Source of the DNA: JAOBAU01 sp034667465 | Lineage (GTDB): Bacteria > Acidobacteriota > Thermoanaerobaculia > Gp7-AA8 | Direction of reading: 5' to 3' | Length of the DNA stretch: 64,000 nt | Assembly (NCBI GenBank): GCA_034667465.1 | Contig: JAXDJV010000002.1 | Coordinates: forward strand, 707,292 to 771,291 | Part shown: positions 1-7,789 of the stretch, piece after piece | Layout: each line of letters starts with the position of its first letter | Numbering within the stretch: position 1 is the first letter of the stretch | Made by a program: the position numbers and the translations under genes | Notes under the pieces: model-generated | Told to the model about the DNA's origin: nothing | The model's database searches: none | Seen by the model: only the letters and a program-made list of their open reading frames with translations

Positions 1-954
1 ACGGCGCTCGTCGAAGCGGTGCTGCTCGCCGAGCGGATGACGAAGAACCGGACGAAGGTCGTCATCGCGAAGTCGGTCCATCCCGAATACACCTCGACGC
101 TGCGCACCTACATTCAAAACCTCGGCATCGAAGTCGTCGAAGTTCCGTGGGGCGCGGACGGCCGCATCAACACCGAGGCGCTGCGCGAAGCGTGCGACGC
201 AAACACGTTCGCGGTCGCCGTGCAGTCGCCGAACTTCCTCGGCGTCATCGAAGACTACGACTCGATCGCGCAGGTGGCGGATGGCTGCGGCGCGACGAAA
301 ATCGCGGTCGTCGCGGAAGCAACGTCGTTCGGCATTCTCACGCCGCCCGGCGCGCACGGATTCGACATCTGCGTCGGTGAAGGTCAGGCGTGGGGCATCG
401 CAACGCAGTATGGCGGACCGTACGTCGGCTTCATGGTCGTGCGCGACGCGCTCAAACGTCACATGCCGGGACGCCTCGTCGGCGAAACGGTCGACGTCGA
501 CGGCAGGCGCGCGTACGTGCTGACGCTCGCCACGCGCGAGCAGCACATCCGCCGCGGCAAAGCGACGTCGAACATTTGCACGAACGAAGCACTGATCGCG
601 CTTGCCGCGAATATGTATCTGTCGCTGATGGGCAAGGAAGGGCTGCGTGAAGTCGCGCAGCAGTGCCTCCACAAAGCGGCGTATCTGCGCCATCGCCTCA
701 GCGAGATTGCATCGGTGCTGCTGCCGTTCAGCGGTCCGGTCTACAACGAGTTCGTCATCCGGACGCCGTTCCCGGCCGTCGAGATCCTTCGCGATCTAGA
801 GCACTCGAAAATTCTCGGCGGTCTGGCGCTCGGCGATTTCGTCGAAGGTCATGACAACGACATCCTCATCGCCGTCACCGAGCTGCATACGAAAGAGCAT
901 CTCGACCAACTCGTCAGCGCGATCAGCGTGGCGATCTCGCGGGAGCGTCGCTAA
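1..954 (+). CDS. gcvPA: Glycine dehydrogenase (decarboxylating) subunit 1, 5'-truncated
   Basis: N-terminal half of the split P-protein of the glycine cleavage system, which decarboxylates glycine with PLP and passes the aminomethyl group to GcvH. The frame is open from base 1, so the N-terminus lies outside the window: 317 residues are visible against about 440 for the family. Visible P-protein segments include SPNFLGVIED, QYGGPYVGFM and the late ATREQHIRRGKATSNICTNE stretch. The stop (952-954) overlaps the gcvPB start as TAATG, so the two subunits are translationally coupled. The active-site lysine is on gcvPB, as expected for the two-subunit form. Identification is firm. Confidence 0.96.
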   Translation, partial: TALVEAVLLAERMTKNRTKVVIAKSVHPEYTSTLRTYIQNLGIEVVEVPWGADGRINTEALREACDANTFAVAVQSPNFLGVIEDYDSIAQVADGCGATKIAVVAEATSFGILTPPGAHGFDICVGEGQAWGIATQYGGPYVGFMVVRDALKRHMPGRLVGETVDVDGRRAYVLTLATREQHIRRGKATSNICTNEALIALAANMYLSLMGKEGLREVAQQCLHKAAYLRHRLSEIASVLLPFSGPVYNEFVIRTPFPAVEILRDLEHSKILGGLALGDFVEGHDNDILIAVTELHTKEHLDQLVSAISVAISRERR

Positions 955-2423
955 TGGCCGATCCATCGATGATGAATCGCGAAGGTCTCATTTTCGAACG
1001 CTCGAAGAAAGGGCGTCGCGGCTATCAATTGCCGGCGCTCGACGTTCCGGAGCAGCTCGATGCGTTGCCGCAGTCGCTCACGCGCGGCGTGATCGAGGAT
1101 GAAGTCGAAGTCTCCGAGGTCGACGTCATTCGGCACTTCACGCGGCTGTCGAAGATGAACGTGTCGATCGACGCGGGTCTCTATCCGCTCGGCTCGTGCA
1201 CGATGAAACACAATCCGCGGCTCAACGAAGAGATCGCGCGCACGCCCGGCTTTGCGCTTTCGCATCCGCTGCAGGCCGAGCATCAGGTGCAGGGAAATCT
1301 CGAGCTGCTGTGGAATCTCGAGCAGACGCTGAAAGAGATTTTCGGACTGCCGCGCGTGACGCTGCAGCCGGTCGCCGGAGCGCACGGCGAGCTGACCGGC
1401 ATTCTGATGGTGCACAAGGCGCTGTCGAAGTCCGGCAACGCGCGCAAGTACATCCTCATCCCCGATTCGGCGCACGGAACGAATCCGGCGTCGGCGCACT
1501 TTGCCGGTTACGAGATCAAAGAGCTGAAGTCGAATGCGCGTGGTGTCGTCGACATCGACGTGCTCGCGCAGGCGGTGACGGAAGACGTCGCCGCGCTGAT
1601 GATCACGGTTCCGAACACGCTCGGCGTGTTCGAGTCGGACATTCGCAAGATGGCCGACATCCTTCACGCGAAGGGTGCGTATCTCTACTGCGACGGTGCG
1701 AACCTCAACTCGTTCGTCGGCGTGGCGCGGCCCGGCGACATGGGCATCGACGTCATTCACTCGAACCTGCACAAGACCTTCTCGACGCCGCATGGCGGCG
1801 GTGGTCCTGGCGCCGGTCCGGTCGGCGTGTCGGAGTCGCTGATTCCGTATCTGCCGACGCCGACGATCGAGCGTCGCGAAGACGGGACGTTCTATCTCGA
1901 TGATTCGCATCCCGATTCGATCGGCCGCGTGCGCGCGTTCAACGGCAACTTCGGCGTGCTCGTTCGCGCGCTCACGTACATGCGCTCGATGGGTCCGGAC
2001 GGTATGCGCCGGATCGCGCAGCTGGCGGTGCTCAATGCGAACTACATTCGCGCGCGGCTGAAAGGTGCGTATCACCTTCCGTACGACGCGCCGTCGCTGC
2101 ACGAAGTCGTCTTCAGCGACAAGAACCAGCTCCCGCACGACGTCCACACACTCGACATCGCCAAGCGGCTGATGGATTACGGATTCCATCCGCCGACGAT
2201 CTACTTCCCGCTCATCGTCGCCGGCGCGCTGATGATCGAGCCGACCGAATCCGAGCCGAAGGAAGAGCTGGACGCTTTCTGCGACGCCATGCTCGCCATC
2301 GCGAAGGAAGCGGAAGAGCGTCCGGAGCTCGTGCGCAGCGCACCGCACACGACGCCGGTGCGGAGGCTCGACGAAGCACGGGCGGCAAGGCAGCCGGTGC
2401 TTCGCTGGAAAAAACAGGACTGA
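954..2423 (+). CDS. gcvPB: Glycine dehydrogenase (decarboxylating) subunit 2
   Basis: C-terminal half of the split P-protein (489 aa, normal length). It carries the PLP site: DSAHGTNPASA around residue 171 and the Schiff-base lysine K274 in NLHKTFSTPHGGGGPG. It works as an alpha2beta2 enzyme with the upstream gcvPA product, the two genes overlapping by one base. The stop codon lies in the left arm of a small palindrome (2415-2449) that may act as a transcript end. A 493 aa open frame on the opposite strand across this gene is a shadow with no recognisable domain. Confidence 0.97.
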   Translation: MADPSMMNREGLIFERSKKGRRGYQLPALDVPEQLDALPQSLTRGVIEDEVEVSEVDVIRHFTRLSKMNVSIDAGLYPLGSCTMKHNPRLNEEIARTPGFALSHPLQAEHQVQGNLELLWNLEQTLKEIFGLPRVTLQPVAGAHGELTGILMVHKALSKSGNARKYILIPDSAHGTNPASAHFAGYEIKELKSNARGVVDIDVLAQAVTEDVAALMITVPNTLGVFESDIRKMADILHAKGAYLYCDGANLNSFVGVARPGDMGIDVIHSNLHKTFSTPHGGGGPGAGPVGVSESLIPYLPTPTIERREDGTFYLDDSHPDSIGRVRAFNGNFGVLVRALTYMRSMGPDGMRRIAQLAVLNANYIRARLKGAYHLPYDAPSLHEVVFSDKNQLPHDVHTLDIAKRLMDYGFHPPTIYFPLIVAGALMIEPTESEPKEELDAFCDAMLAIAKEAEERPELVRSAPHTTPVRRLDEARAARQPVLRWKKQD

Positions 2424-2449
2424 GGACTGCACTCAGCACTCAGTCCTGA
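2415..2449. repeat. CTGAGTGC-family palindrome after gcvPB
   Basis: Perfect arms CAGGACTGAG (2415-2424) and CTCAGTCCTG (2440-2449) around a loop with ACTCAGCACT. The left arm contains the gcvPB stop. It shares the CTGAGTGC/GCACTCAG unit with the elements at 13724 and 19192. There is no T-tract, so any terminator role is uncertain. Confidence 0.7.
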
Positions 2450-2458
2450 TCCTTGCAT

Positions 2459-2464
2459 TAGACT
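2459..2464 (+). promoter_or_regulatory. -10 box of the AI-2E family gene
   Basis: TAGACT ends 7 nt before the ATG at 2472. No ribosome-binding site fits in the gap, so the transcript is probably leaderless. Confidence 0.5.
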
Positions 2465-2471
2465 CAAATCA

Positions 2472-4334
2472 ATGAGCGATCGCGACTTCGATGACAGCGA
2501 TCAATTCGACAGAACGGCGTCACTGCGCCGCACTGCGCCCGGCGCCGTGCAGGTCGTCGACAAGCGGCTGACCGAGCGCCGGCAGTCGAACGCGCGCATT
2601 CTCTCGGTCACGATCGTCGTCATCGCGGTGCTGTATCTCGCGAAGCCGGTCGTGGTGCCGATCGCGCTGGCGATCCTCTTCGCGTTCCTCCTCACGCCGA
2701 TCGTCTCCGTGCTCGAGCGAAGCTTCCTGCGCCGCAGTGGCGCGATCGTGTTGTCGCTCAGCATTGCCGTCGCCGCGCTTTCGCTCGGCGGCTGGTGGAT
2801 CTATCAGCAGTTCAGCGAAGTAGCGAAAGAGTTCGCGGCCGCTGCATCGAGCGGTCATATCGAAGAGAAGCTGAAGTTCCTTCGCCGCAGCTCCGGCGGC
2901 ACGCTCGCGGTCGTCGAACGGACGCTGCAGCGCGTCGCCGATTCGACCGAGAAGCAGGAACGTCCCGATCTCAAAGTTCGCGTGATTCCCGAGCGGCGCA
3001 ACGTCGCCGATCGCTACAAAACTGTGGCTCCGACCGTGGAGTTCGTCGCGTCGAGCTTCCTCGTCATCGTCCTCGTCTTCTTTTTGATGCAGGACCGCGA
3101 GCAGTTGCGCGACAAGATGCTGCGTCTCGCCGGCCGCGCGCATCTGACGGTGACGACGCAGGCGATCGGCGAGACGTCCGAACGAATCAGCCGTTACCTG
3201 TTGACCATCGCGTTACTCAACCTCGGGTTCGGTGTGCTCATCGGCGTCGGTCTCGCGTTGCTGCGCGTGCCTCACGCTCCGTTGTGGGGCGTGCTCGCCG
3301 GACTGCTGCGGTTCATTCCGTACGTCGGCGCCGTGCTGAGCGCGGCGTTGCCGACGTTTCTCTCGCTCGCTGTTTTTCCGAACTGGTACACATCGCTCGC
3401 CGTGCTGCTGCTGTTCGTGTTGAGCGATCAGCTGATCGGCGGTTTCATCGAACCGATCGTCGTCGGACATCGCGTCGGCGTTTCGCCGATCGCGCTGCTC
3501 GTCTCGGCAATCTTCTGGGGCTGGCTCTGGGGACCGGTCGGACTGCTGCTGGCGACGCCGATCTCGGTCTGTCTCACGGTTGGCGGCGAGTTCATCCCGG
3601 CACTGCGGATCTTCTCGATCATGTTCGGCACCGAGGATCCGCTCGAGGGCTATCTCAGTTTCTACAACCGTCTGCTGCTGCGCGATCGCACCGGCGCGAT
3701 CGCCATCGCCGATCGTCACGCCGAGAGCGACACGATGGAGGAGATGTTCACCGATCTCTTCATCCCGACGCTGACGTTCGCGCAGGAAGAGCTGGAGCGG
3801 AAGCGGATCACGACCGCGAACGATCACTTCATCAAGGACGTCATCCGCGAGCTGATCATCCGCTTCGGCGATCGCAACGCCGGCATGCCCGATCCGGAAC
3901 GTCACATCGTCGCGGTGTCGGTCGCCGGCGAACGGCTGTCGCTCGGCACGCTGATGCTGACGCAGCTGTTGCGCAGCGAAGGCTACTCCGTCGATTACTT
4001 CACCGATCTGCCCGATCAGGAACTGCTGGCGTTCATCTCCGAAGTGCGGCCGGAAGCGGTGTTCGTGTCGTGCTCGAACTCGTCCCATCTCCAGGCCGGC
4101 TGGGCGCTCGTCGGCCTGATCTCGCAGACGTTCCCCGAGCTGATGATCGTGACCGGCGGCTCCGCATTCGCGAGCGATCGCGAGAAGACGCTGGCCGCCG
4201 GCGCGACGTATGTGCCGTCAACGCTCGGCGAAGCAAAAGAAGATTTCCTGACGCGCCGCCGCAGCGCGCGACGGAAAGCGGGACGCAGCATGACGTTCAG
4301 CGGGACGCGATTCCGCGTGCCGCCGCCGGCGTAG
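2472..4334 (+). CDS. AI-2E/PerM family transporter with C-terminal cobalamin-binding-like domain
   Basis: 620 aa. Residues about 40-395 form a PerM/AI-2E family exporter: paired N-terminal helices (ILSVTIVVIAVLYLA onward), an extracytoplasmic segment, then a helix cluster with FIPYVGAVLSAALPTF and the late GPVGLLLATPISVCL. Known relatives are about 350 aa. The extra 220 residues include a Rossmann-like unit from about residue 478 (HIVAVSVAGERLSLG ... GYSVDYF ... PEAVFVSCSNSSH ... MIVTGGSAF) that resembles B12-binding domains. The usual DxHxxG is ERLSLG here (487-492), so the cobalamin-ligating histidine is absent. The ligand and any sensing role are unknown. The start is supported by the -10 box 7 nt upstream. 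Confidence 0.85.
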   Translation: MSDRDFDDSDQFDRTASLRRTAPGAVQVVDKRLTERRQSNARILSVTIVVIAVLYLAKPVVVPIALAILFAFLLTPIVSVLERSFLRRSGAIVLSLSIAVAALSLGGWWIYQQFSEVAKEFAAAASSGHIEEKLKFLRRSSGGTLAVVERTLQRVADSTEKQERPDLKVRVIPERRNVADRYKTVAPTVEFVASSFLVIVLVFFLMQDREQLRDKMLRLAGRAHLTVTTQAIGETSERISRYLLTIALLNLGFGVLIGVGLALLRVPHAPLWGVLAGLLRFIPYVGAVLSAALPTFLSLAVFPNWYTSLAVLLLFVLSDQLIGGFIEPIVVGHRVGVSPIALLVSAIFWGWLWGPVGLLLATPISVCLTVGGEFIPALRIFSIMFGTEDPLEGYLSFYNRLLLRDRTGAIAIADRHAESDTMEEMFTDLFIPTLTFAQEELERKRITTANDHFIKDVIRELIIRFGDRNAGMPDPERHIVAVSVAGERLSLGTLMLTQLLRSEGYSVDYFTDLPDQELLAFISEVRPEAVFVSCSNSSHLQAGWALVGLISQTFPELMIVTGGSAFASDREKTLAAGATYVPSTLGEAKEDFLTRRRSARRKAGRSMTFSGTRFRVPPPA

Positions 4335-4715
4335 TCACCGTTTCTTCTTCTTCGCCGCGGTCAGCTGATGCGCGCGTTCCACGAACAGCGCGACCGTCTT
4401 CCAGTCCAGTCCCGTATCGAGCCGCACACCGATCCAGCCGCCCGGGCCGACATACGGCGGGCGATAGAAGTGCTTCGGGTCGCTGGCGATGAGCGTCGCC
4501 TGCACGCCCGGTTCGGCGTTGAGCCAGACGGACAGATGCGGATCGCCATGATGATGATTCGAGTACATCGCGAAGACGCGTCCCTTCACGCGAAACGTCG
4601 GCTCGCCCCACGCGAGTTTTTCGGTCGCATCGGGAAGAGCGAGACAGGTCTCGCGCAGTTGCGGAAGGGGATCGGCGACTTTGCGCGGCGGCGCCTGCTT
4701 GCGTTTCGCCGCCAT
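4335..4715 (-). CDS. MmcQ/YjbR family protein
   Basis: 126 aa small protein of the YjbR fold (CyaY-like). Family features seen: an N-terminal CLALPDATEKLAWGEPTFRV segment, the VFAMY strand, HLSVWL, and a C-terminal GWIGVRLDTGLDWKTVALFV region ahead of a KKKKR tail. Members are often annotated as DNA-binding, without a settled biochemical role. It starts 5 nt after the stop of the HIT gene, so it is the last gene of a prmC-HIT-yjbR unit. A longer frame reading further upstream is only a shadow of the HIT gene. Confidence 0.85.
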   Translation of the reverse strand: MAAKRKQAPPRKVADPLPQLRETCLALPDATEKLAWGEPTFRVKGRVFAMYSNHHHGDPHLSVWLNAEPGVQATLIASDPKHFYRPPYVGPGGWIGVRLDTGLDWKTVALFVERAHQLTAAKKKKR

Positions 4716-4720
4716 CTGCG

Positions 4721-5074
4721 TCAGCCCGGAGGCCAGCCGAAGTTGCGTCCGCCGAGGATGTGGAAGTGGATGTGGAAGACCGTTTGTCCCGCCGCTTCGC
4801 CGTTGTTGATGACGAGACGATAACCGTCGGAATCGAGGTGCAGATTGCGCGCGATCTGCGCGGCGCGCGTCAGCACGGTGCCGACCACCTGCGCGTCGGC
4901 GTCGGTGAGATCGTCGAGACTCGGGATGTGTTTCCGCGGCACGACCAGCACGTGTGTCGGCGCCTGCGGATTGATGTCCTCGAACGCGACGACGTCCGCA
5001 TCTTCGTGCACTTTTTTCGCCGAGATCTCGCCGCTGGCAATGCGGCAGAAGAGACACCGATCGTTGCTCACCAT
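4721..5074 (-). CDS. HIT family nucleotide phosphohydrolase (HinT-like)
   Basis: 117 aa, the usual length of HinT-type purine nucleoside phosphoramidases. The histidine triad HIHFHIL is at residues 101-107, and the N-terminal CLFCRIASGEI has the CxxC found in many bacterial HITs. The ATG overlaps the end of prmC by 7 nt. A TATCAT box (5082-5087) lies 7 nt before the start, inside the prmC 3' end, so the gene may also have its own leaderless promoter. Confidence 0.93.
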   Translation of the reverse strand: MVSNDRCLFCRIASGEISAKKVHEDADVVAFEDINPQAPTHVLVVPRKHIPSLDDLTDADAQVVGTVLTRAAQIARNLHLDSDGYRLVINNGEAAGQTVFHIHFHILGGRNFGWPPG

Positions 5075-5853
5075 GCGGGCGATGATACGACGACGCGCGC
5101 GATTCCGGCGAGGTCGGGAATGACCTCATCGACGCGGAACCGATGCGACTCCGCGATCGCGCGCACGGCCGCTTCCTGGCCGAATCCGATCTCCATCGCC
5201 AGCGTCGCTCGTCCCGCCTGCGCGAAGAGTTGCTCGATGATCTCCGTTCCCTCCGCACCAGGCGTCAGCGCCATGCGTGGCTCGTGTTCACGAACCTGCA
5301 CTTCGAGTCCGTCGATGTCGTGCGCCGGGATGTATGGCGGATTCGAGACCACGACGTCGAAGTTGCCGCGCAGCGACGTGAGGACGTCGGACGCAGCAAG
5401 CCGCACGCGCGCGCCGAGCACATCGCGATTGCGTCGCGTCACTGCAAGCGCGCCGAGCGAACGATCGACGGCGACGACGTCGAGGTCGTAGCGTTCGAGT
5501 TTGAGCGTGATGGCGATGCAGCCGCTGCCGGCGCCGACGTCGACGATACGCGCGTTGCGTGGCGCGACACGCAGCACCGCTTCGACGAGCAGCTCCGTCT
5601 CCGGACGCGGAACCAGCACGCGATCGTCGACGAGGAACTCGCGTCCGTAAAACTCGCAGCGCCCGCGGATGTACTGCATCGGCTCGCCGGCGATGCGTCG
5701 CTGCATCGCGGCGTCGATCGGCGCTTCGTCAACAAGTTGATCACCGTGTGCGAGGAGCCACGCGGTGGAACGACCGAGGAGGTCGGAGAGGAGGAGATCG
5801 ACGTCGTTGCGATGCTCGCGATAGCGCGTGCGGAGAGAATCGATGGTGTGCAT
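5068..5853 (-). CDS. prmC: Peptide chain release factor N5-glutamine methyltransferase
   Basis: 261 aa, SAM-dependent methyltransferase that modifies the GGQ glutamine of RF1/RF2. An N-terminal helical domain is followed by the SAM motif VDVGAGSGCIAI and the catalytic SNPPYIP. I start at MHTIDSL; an ATG three codons upstream (5862) is possible, while anything longer reads into the palindromic repeat at 5864-5949. Its 3' end overlaps the HIT gene. Codon pattern is like its neighbours. Confidence 0.95.
   Translation of the reverse strand: MHTIDSLRTRYREHRNDVDLLLSDLLGRSTAWLLAHGDQLVDEAPIDAAMQRRIAGEPMQYIRGRCEFYGREFLVDDRVLVPRPETELLVEAVLRVAPRNARIVDVGAGSGCIAITLKLERYDLDVVAVDRSLGALAVTRRNRDVLGARVRLAASDVLTSLRGNFDVVVSNPPYIPAHDIDGLEVQVREHEPRMALTPGAEGTEIIEQLFAQAGRATLAMEIGFGQEAAVRAIAESHRFRVDEVIPDLAGIARVVVSSPAW
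5082..5087 (-). promoter_or_regulatory. -10 box for the HIT gene
   Basis: TATCAT on the minus strand, 7 nt from the ATG at 5074, within the prmC coding end. Same spacing as other putative leaderless genes in this window. Confidence 0.4.
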
Positions 5854-5863
5854 CACGCCCATT

Positions 5864-5949
5864 GTCATCCCGAGCGTAGCGAGGGATCCGGGCGGGTGGG
5901 GCACGGCAGCGCGCGCCGCCCACCCGGATCCTTCGCTACTCAGGATGAC
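5864..5949. repeat. Family A palindromic repeat (copy 1)
   Basis: Starts GTCATCCCGAGCGTAGCGAG and ends in the inverted arm ATCCTTCGCTACTCAGGATGAC, with GGATCCGGGCGG / CCGCCCACCCGGATCC inner arms. The right arm lost the ACGCT segment seen in other copies. The stop codon of the ABC ATPase (5940-5942) lies inside it. Confidence 0.9.
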
Positions 5950-6656
5950 TCGTCGTACGTCAGCTCGAGAAACACATCCTCGAGCGCCCGATCATTCTTC
6001 AACTCCGACGTCGTGCCGCGCGCGACGATCTTTCCGTGATTGATGATCGCGATCCGATCGCACACCGCCTCGGCAACACTCAGCGTATGCGTCGTAAGGA
6101 AAACGGTCTTGCCTTCCGACGCTAACCGCCGAAACAACAGTTTCACCTGTTTCTGCGCGAGCGCGTCGAGGCCGACCATCGGCTCGTCGATGATCAGCAG
6201 CGCGGGATCGTGCACCAGCGCCGACACGATCACGAGCTTCTGCTTCATTCCGTGCGAAAGGTTTTCGATTCGTGCGTCGGTCCAGTCGGCGAGTCCGAAG
6301 TAGCGAAGCAGCTCGACCGCGCGCGGCTCGCATTCGCTCCACTCTTTCGAATAGAGATTCGTCACGAACTGCAGCAGCTCGCGGCCGGTCAGCTTCTCGT
6401 AGAGATACGGACGATCGGGGATGTAGCCCATCAGCGACTTCGCGCGCGTGCCGTCGGCGATGACGTCGATGCCATCGACGAGCACGTCGCCGGTGGTCGG
6501 CAGCGAGAGTCCGGCAAGGATGCGGATCGTCGTCGTTTTGCCGGCGCCGTTTGGCCCGAGGAAGCCGAAAATCTCGCCGCGCGCAACCGTGAGCGAGAGA
6601 TCGTCGACCGCGGTGAAGTCGCCGTAGCGCTTCGTCAGATTGCGGATTTCGATCAT
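5940..6656 (-). CDS. ABC transporter ATP-binding protein
   Basis: 238 aa ATPase of the ABC-2 exporter class. Walker A GPNGAGKTT, signature LSHGMKQKL, Walker B LLIIDEPMVGLD and switch TTHTLS are all intact. ATG at 6656 is preferred over a TTG four codons upstream. The last residues (DESS and stop) are encoded by the palindromic repeat 5864-5949. No permease is adjacent. A 557 aa ABC exporter-type membrane protein at 53708-55381 is a candidate partner only by type. Divergent from the sigma factor gene. Confidence 0.92.
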   Translation of the reverse strand: MIEIRNLTKRYGDFTAVDDLSLTVARGEIFGFLGPNGAGKTTTIRILAGLSLPTTGDVLVDGIDVIADGTRAKSLMGYIPDRPYLYEKLTGRELLQFVTNLYSKEWSECEPRAVELLRYFGLADWTDARIENLSHGMKQKLVIVSALVHDPALLIIDEPMVGLDALAQKQVKLLFRRLASEGKTVFLTTHTLSVAEAVCDRIAIINHGKIVARGTTSELKNDRALEDVFLELTYDESS

Positions 6657-6676
6657 TCGGGCGGGCAAAGGGTATC

Positions 6677-6694
6677 ATCCGGCGGAAGCCGGAT
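6677..6694. other. Hairpin in the divergent ABC/sigma intergenic region
   Basis: ATCCGGC-GGAA-GCCGGAT, a perfect 7 bp stem with a tetraloop; ATCCGGC recurs at 6700. It lies between the divergent starts at 6656 and 6768. It could be an operator or a transcript-start structure. No function can be assigned. Confidence 0.4.
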
Positions 6695-6767
6695 CGATCA
6701 TCCGGCGCGAGGCGGCGTGCCCGGCGGGCGCAGCCGCAACTTTCCGATTCCGAGGCCGTAAGAGCAG

Positions 6768-7355
6768 ATGGCGCAGGCAGAGCAACTCGACGATCGGGGA
6801 CTCGTTTCCCGCATTCTCGAGGGCGACCGCGACCGATTCACGGAGCTGGTGAAGCGCTATGAAAAGCGCGTCGTCAACTACGTCTATCGAATCACGCATC
6901 GTTACGAAGAAGCTCATGACCTCGCGCAGGAAATCTTCGTGAAGGTCTTCCTCGCCCTCGATCGATACGACCCGAAGTACCAGTTTTCGACCTGGCTGTT
7001 TCGGATCGCGCAGAACAGCGCCATCGACGCACTGAGGAAGAAGAGCGTTGCCGAGGTGCCGCTGGCACGTCCCGCGACGGACGAGGAAGGGGCGAAGGAT
7101 CGCGAGTTCGCCGACCACGGCGTCTCGCCGTATCGCGCGCTGAAGAACAAACAACTGAGCGCCGCGATCGACGACGCCGTATTAAGACTGCCGGCTGATT
7201 ATCGCGAGCTCATTCAACTCCGGCATTTCGCCGAGCTCTCCTACGAAGAAATCGCTTCGATGAAGAAGCTCCCACTCGGCACCGTGAAGAATAAACTTTT
7301 CCGGGCGCGTAATCTGCTGAAGGACGCGCTCGACCATTACGTGGAACCGCTATGA
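6768..7355 (+). CDS. ECF (RpoE-like) RNA polymerase sigma factor
   Basis: 195 aa with region 2 (FTELVKRYEKRVVNYVYRI, DLAQEIFVKVF, FSTWLFRIAQNSAIDALRK) and region 4 (LPADYRELIQLRHFAELSYEEIA, LGTVKNKLFRARNLLK). It directs core polymerase to a small regulon. The start follows an AAGAG-like site. The stop overlaps the next ATG (ATGA at 7352-7355), which is the usual arrangement for a sigma and its anti-sigma factor. The regulated stress is unknown; the envelope nature of the third gene suggests envelope sensing. Confidence 0.94.
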   Translation: MAQAEQLDDRGLVSRILEGDRDRFTELVKRYEKRVVNYVYRITHRYEEAHDLAQEIFVKVFLALDRYDPKYQFSTWLFRIAQNSAIDALRKKSVAEVPLARPATDEEGAKDREFADHGVSPYRALKNKQLSAAIDDAVLRLPADYRELIQLRHFAELSYEEIASMKKLPLGTVKNKLFRARNLLKDALDHYVEPL

Positions 7356-7789
7356 ACGAAGGCTGCCAGCGGTACATCGAAGATCCGGAAGCGAATGCGT
7401 CGCACCTCGAAACGTGCGACGCCTGCCGCGCGCTGTTCGGCGAGCTCGGAGCTCCGCCGCCGGCGCCTCGCCCGATTTCCGTCGATGAGCTGCCGCTTGC
7501 AGGATGGGAAGGCGCATCGCATCGCGCGTGGCCGCTCGTCGTTGCCGGTCTGGTGCTGCTCGCCGGAATCGCCGGTGTGCTCTTCGCGATCGCCGGCATC
7601 TCGCCGCGCGTGCTCTTCGCGCAACTGCCGTCGCTCGACGTGATGGCCAGTCTGATTCGCGGCGGCGGCGCATTCGTGCAGAACGCTCCGATGGGCTGGC
7701 AGGTCGGCATCGGCATCGGCTTCCTCGTCATCAATACGATTCTTTACGTGCTGCTTCGCCGCGCGCCGCGAGGTGTCGATGCGGCGTAG
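7352..7789 (+). CDS. Membrane-anchored zinc-finger anti-sigma factor (probable)
   Basis: 145 aa. The N-terminus has a ZAS-like HLETCDACRALF (HxxxCxxC), followed by a proline-rich linker, one transmembrane helix (PLVVAGLVLLAGIAGVLFAI), a short loop and a second hydrophobic segment near the C-terminus (VGIGIGFLVINTILYVLL). Layout, length and the ATGA overlap with the sigma gene support an anti-sigma role in which the cytosolic zinc finger holds the sigma factor. The assignment rests on motif and context rather than on strong sequence similarity. Confidence 0.75.
   Translation: MNEGCQRYIEDPEANASHLETCDACRALFGELGAPPPAPRPISVDELPLAGWEGASHRAWPLVVAGLVLLAGIAGVLFAIAGISPRVLFAQLPSLDVMASLIRGGGAFVQNAPMGWQVGIGIGFLVINTILYVLLRRAPRGVDAA

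Noticed and set aside
951..2432. 493 aa open frame antisense to gcvPB
   Set aside because: Arg/His-rich shadow of a GC-rich gene with no domain; gcvPB is certain.
6210..6761. 183 aa frame opposite the ABC ATPase
   Set aside because: Antisense shadow; the minus-strand ATPase motifs are complete.
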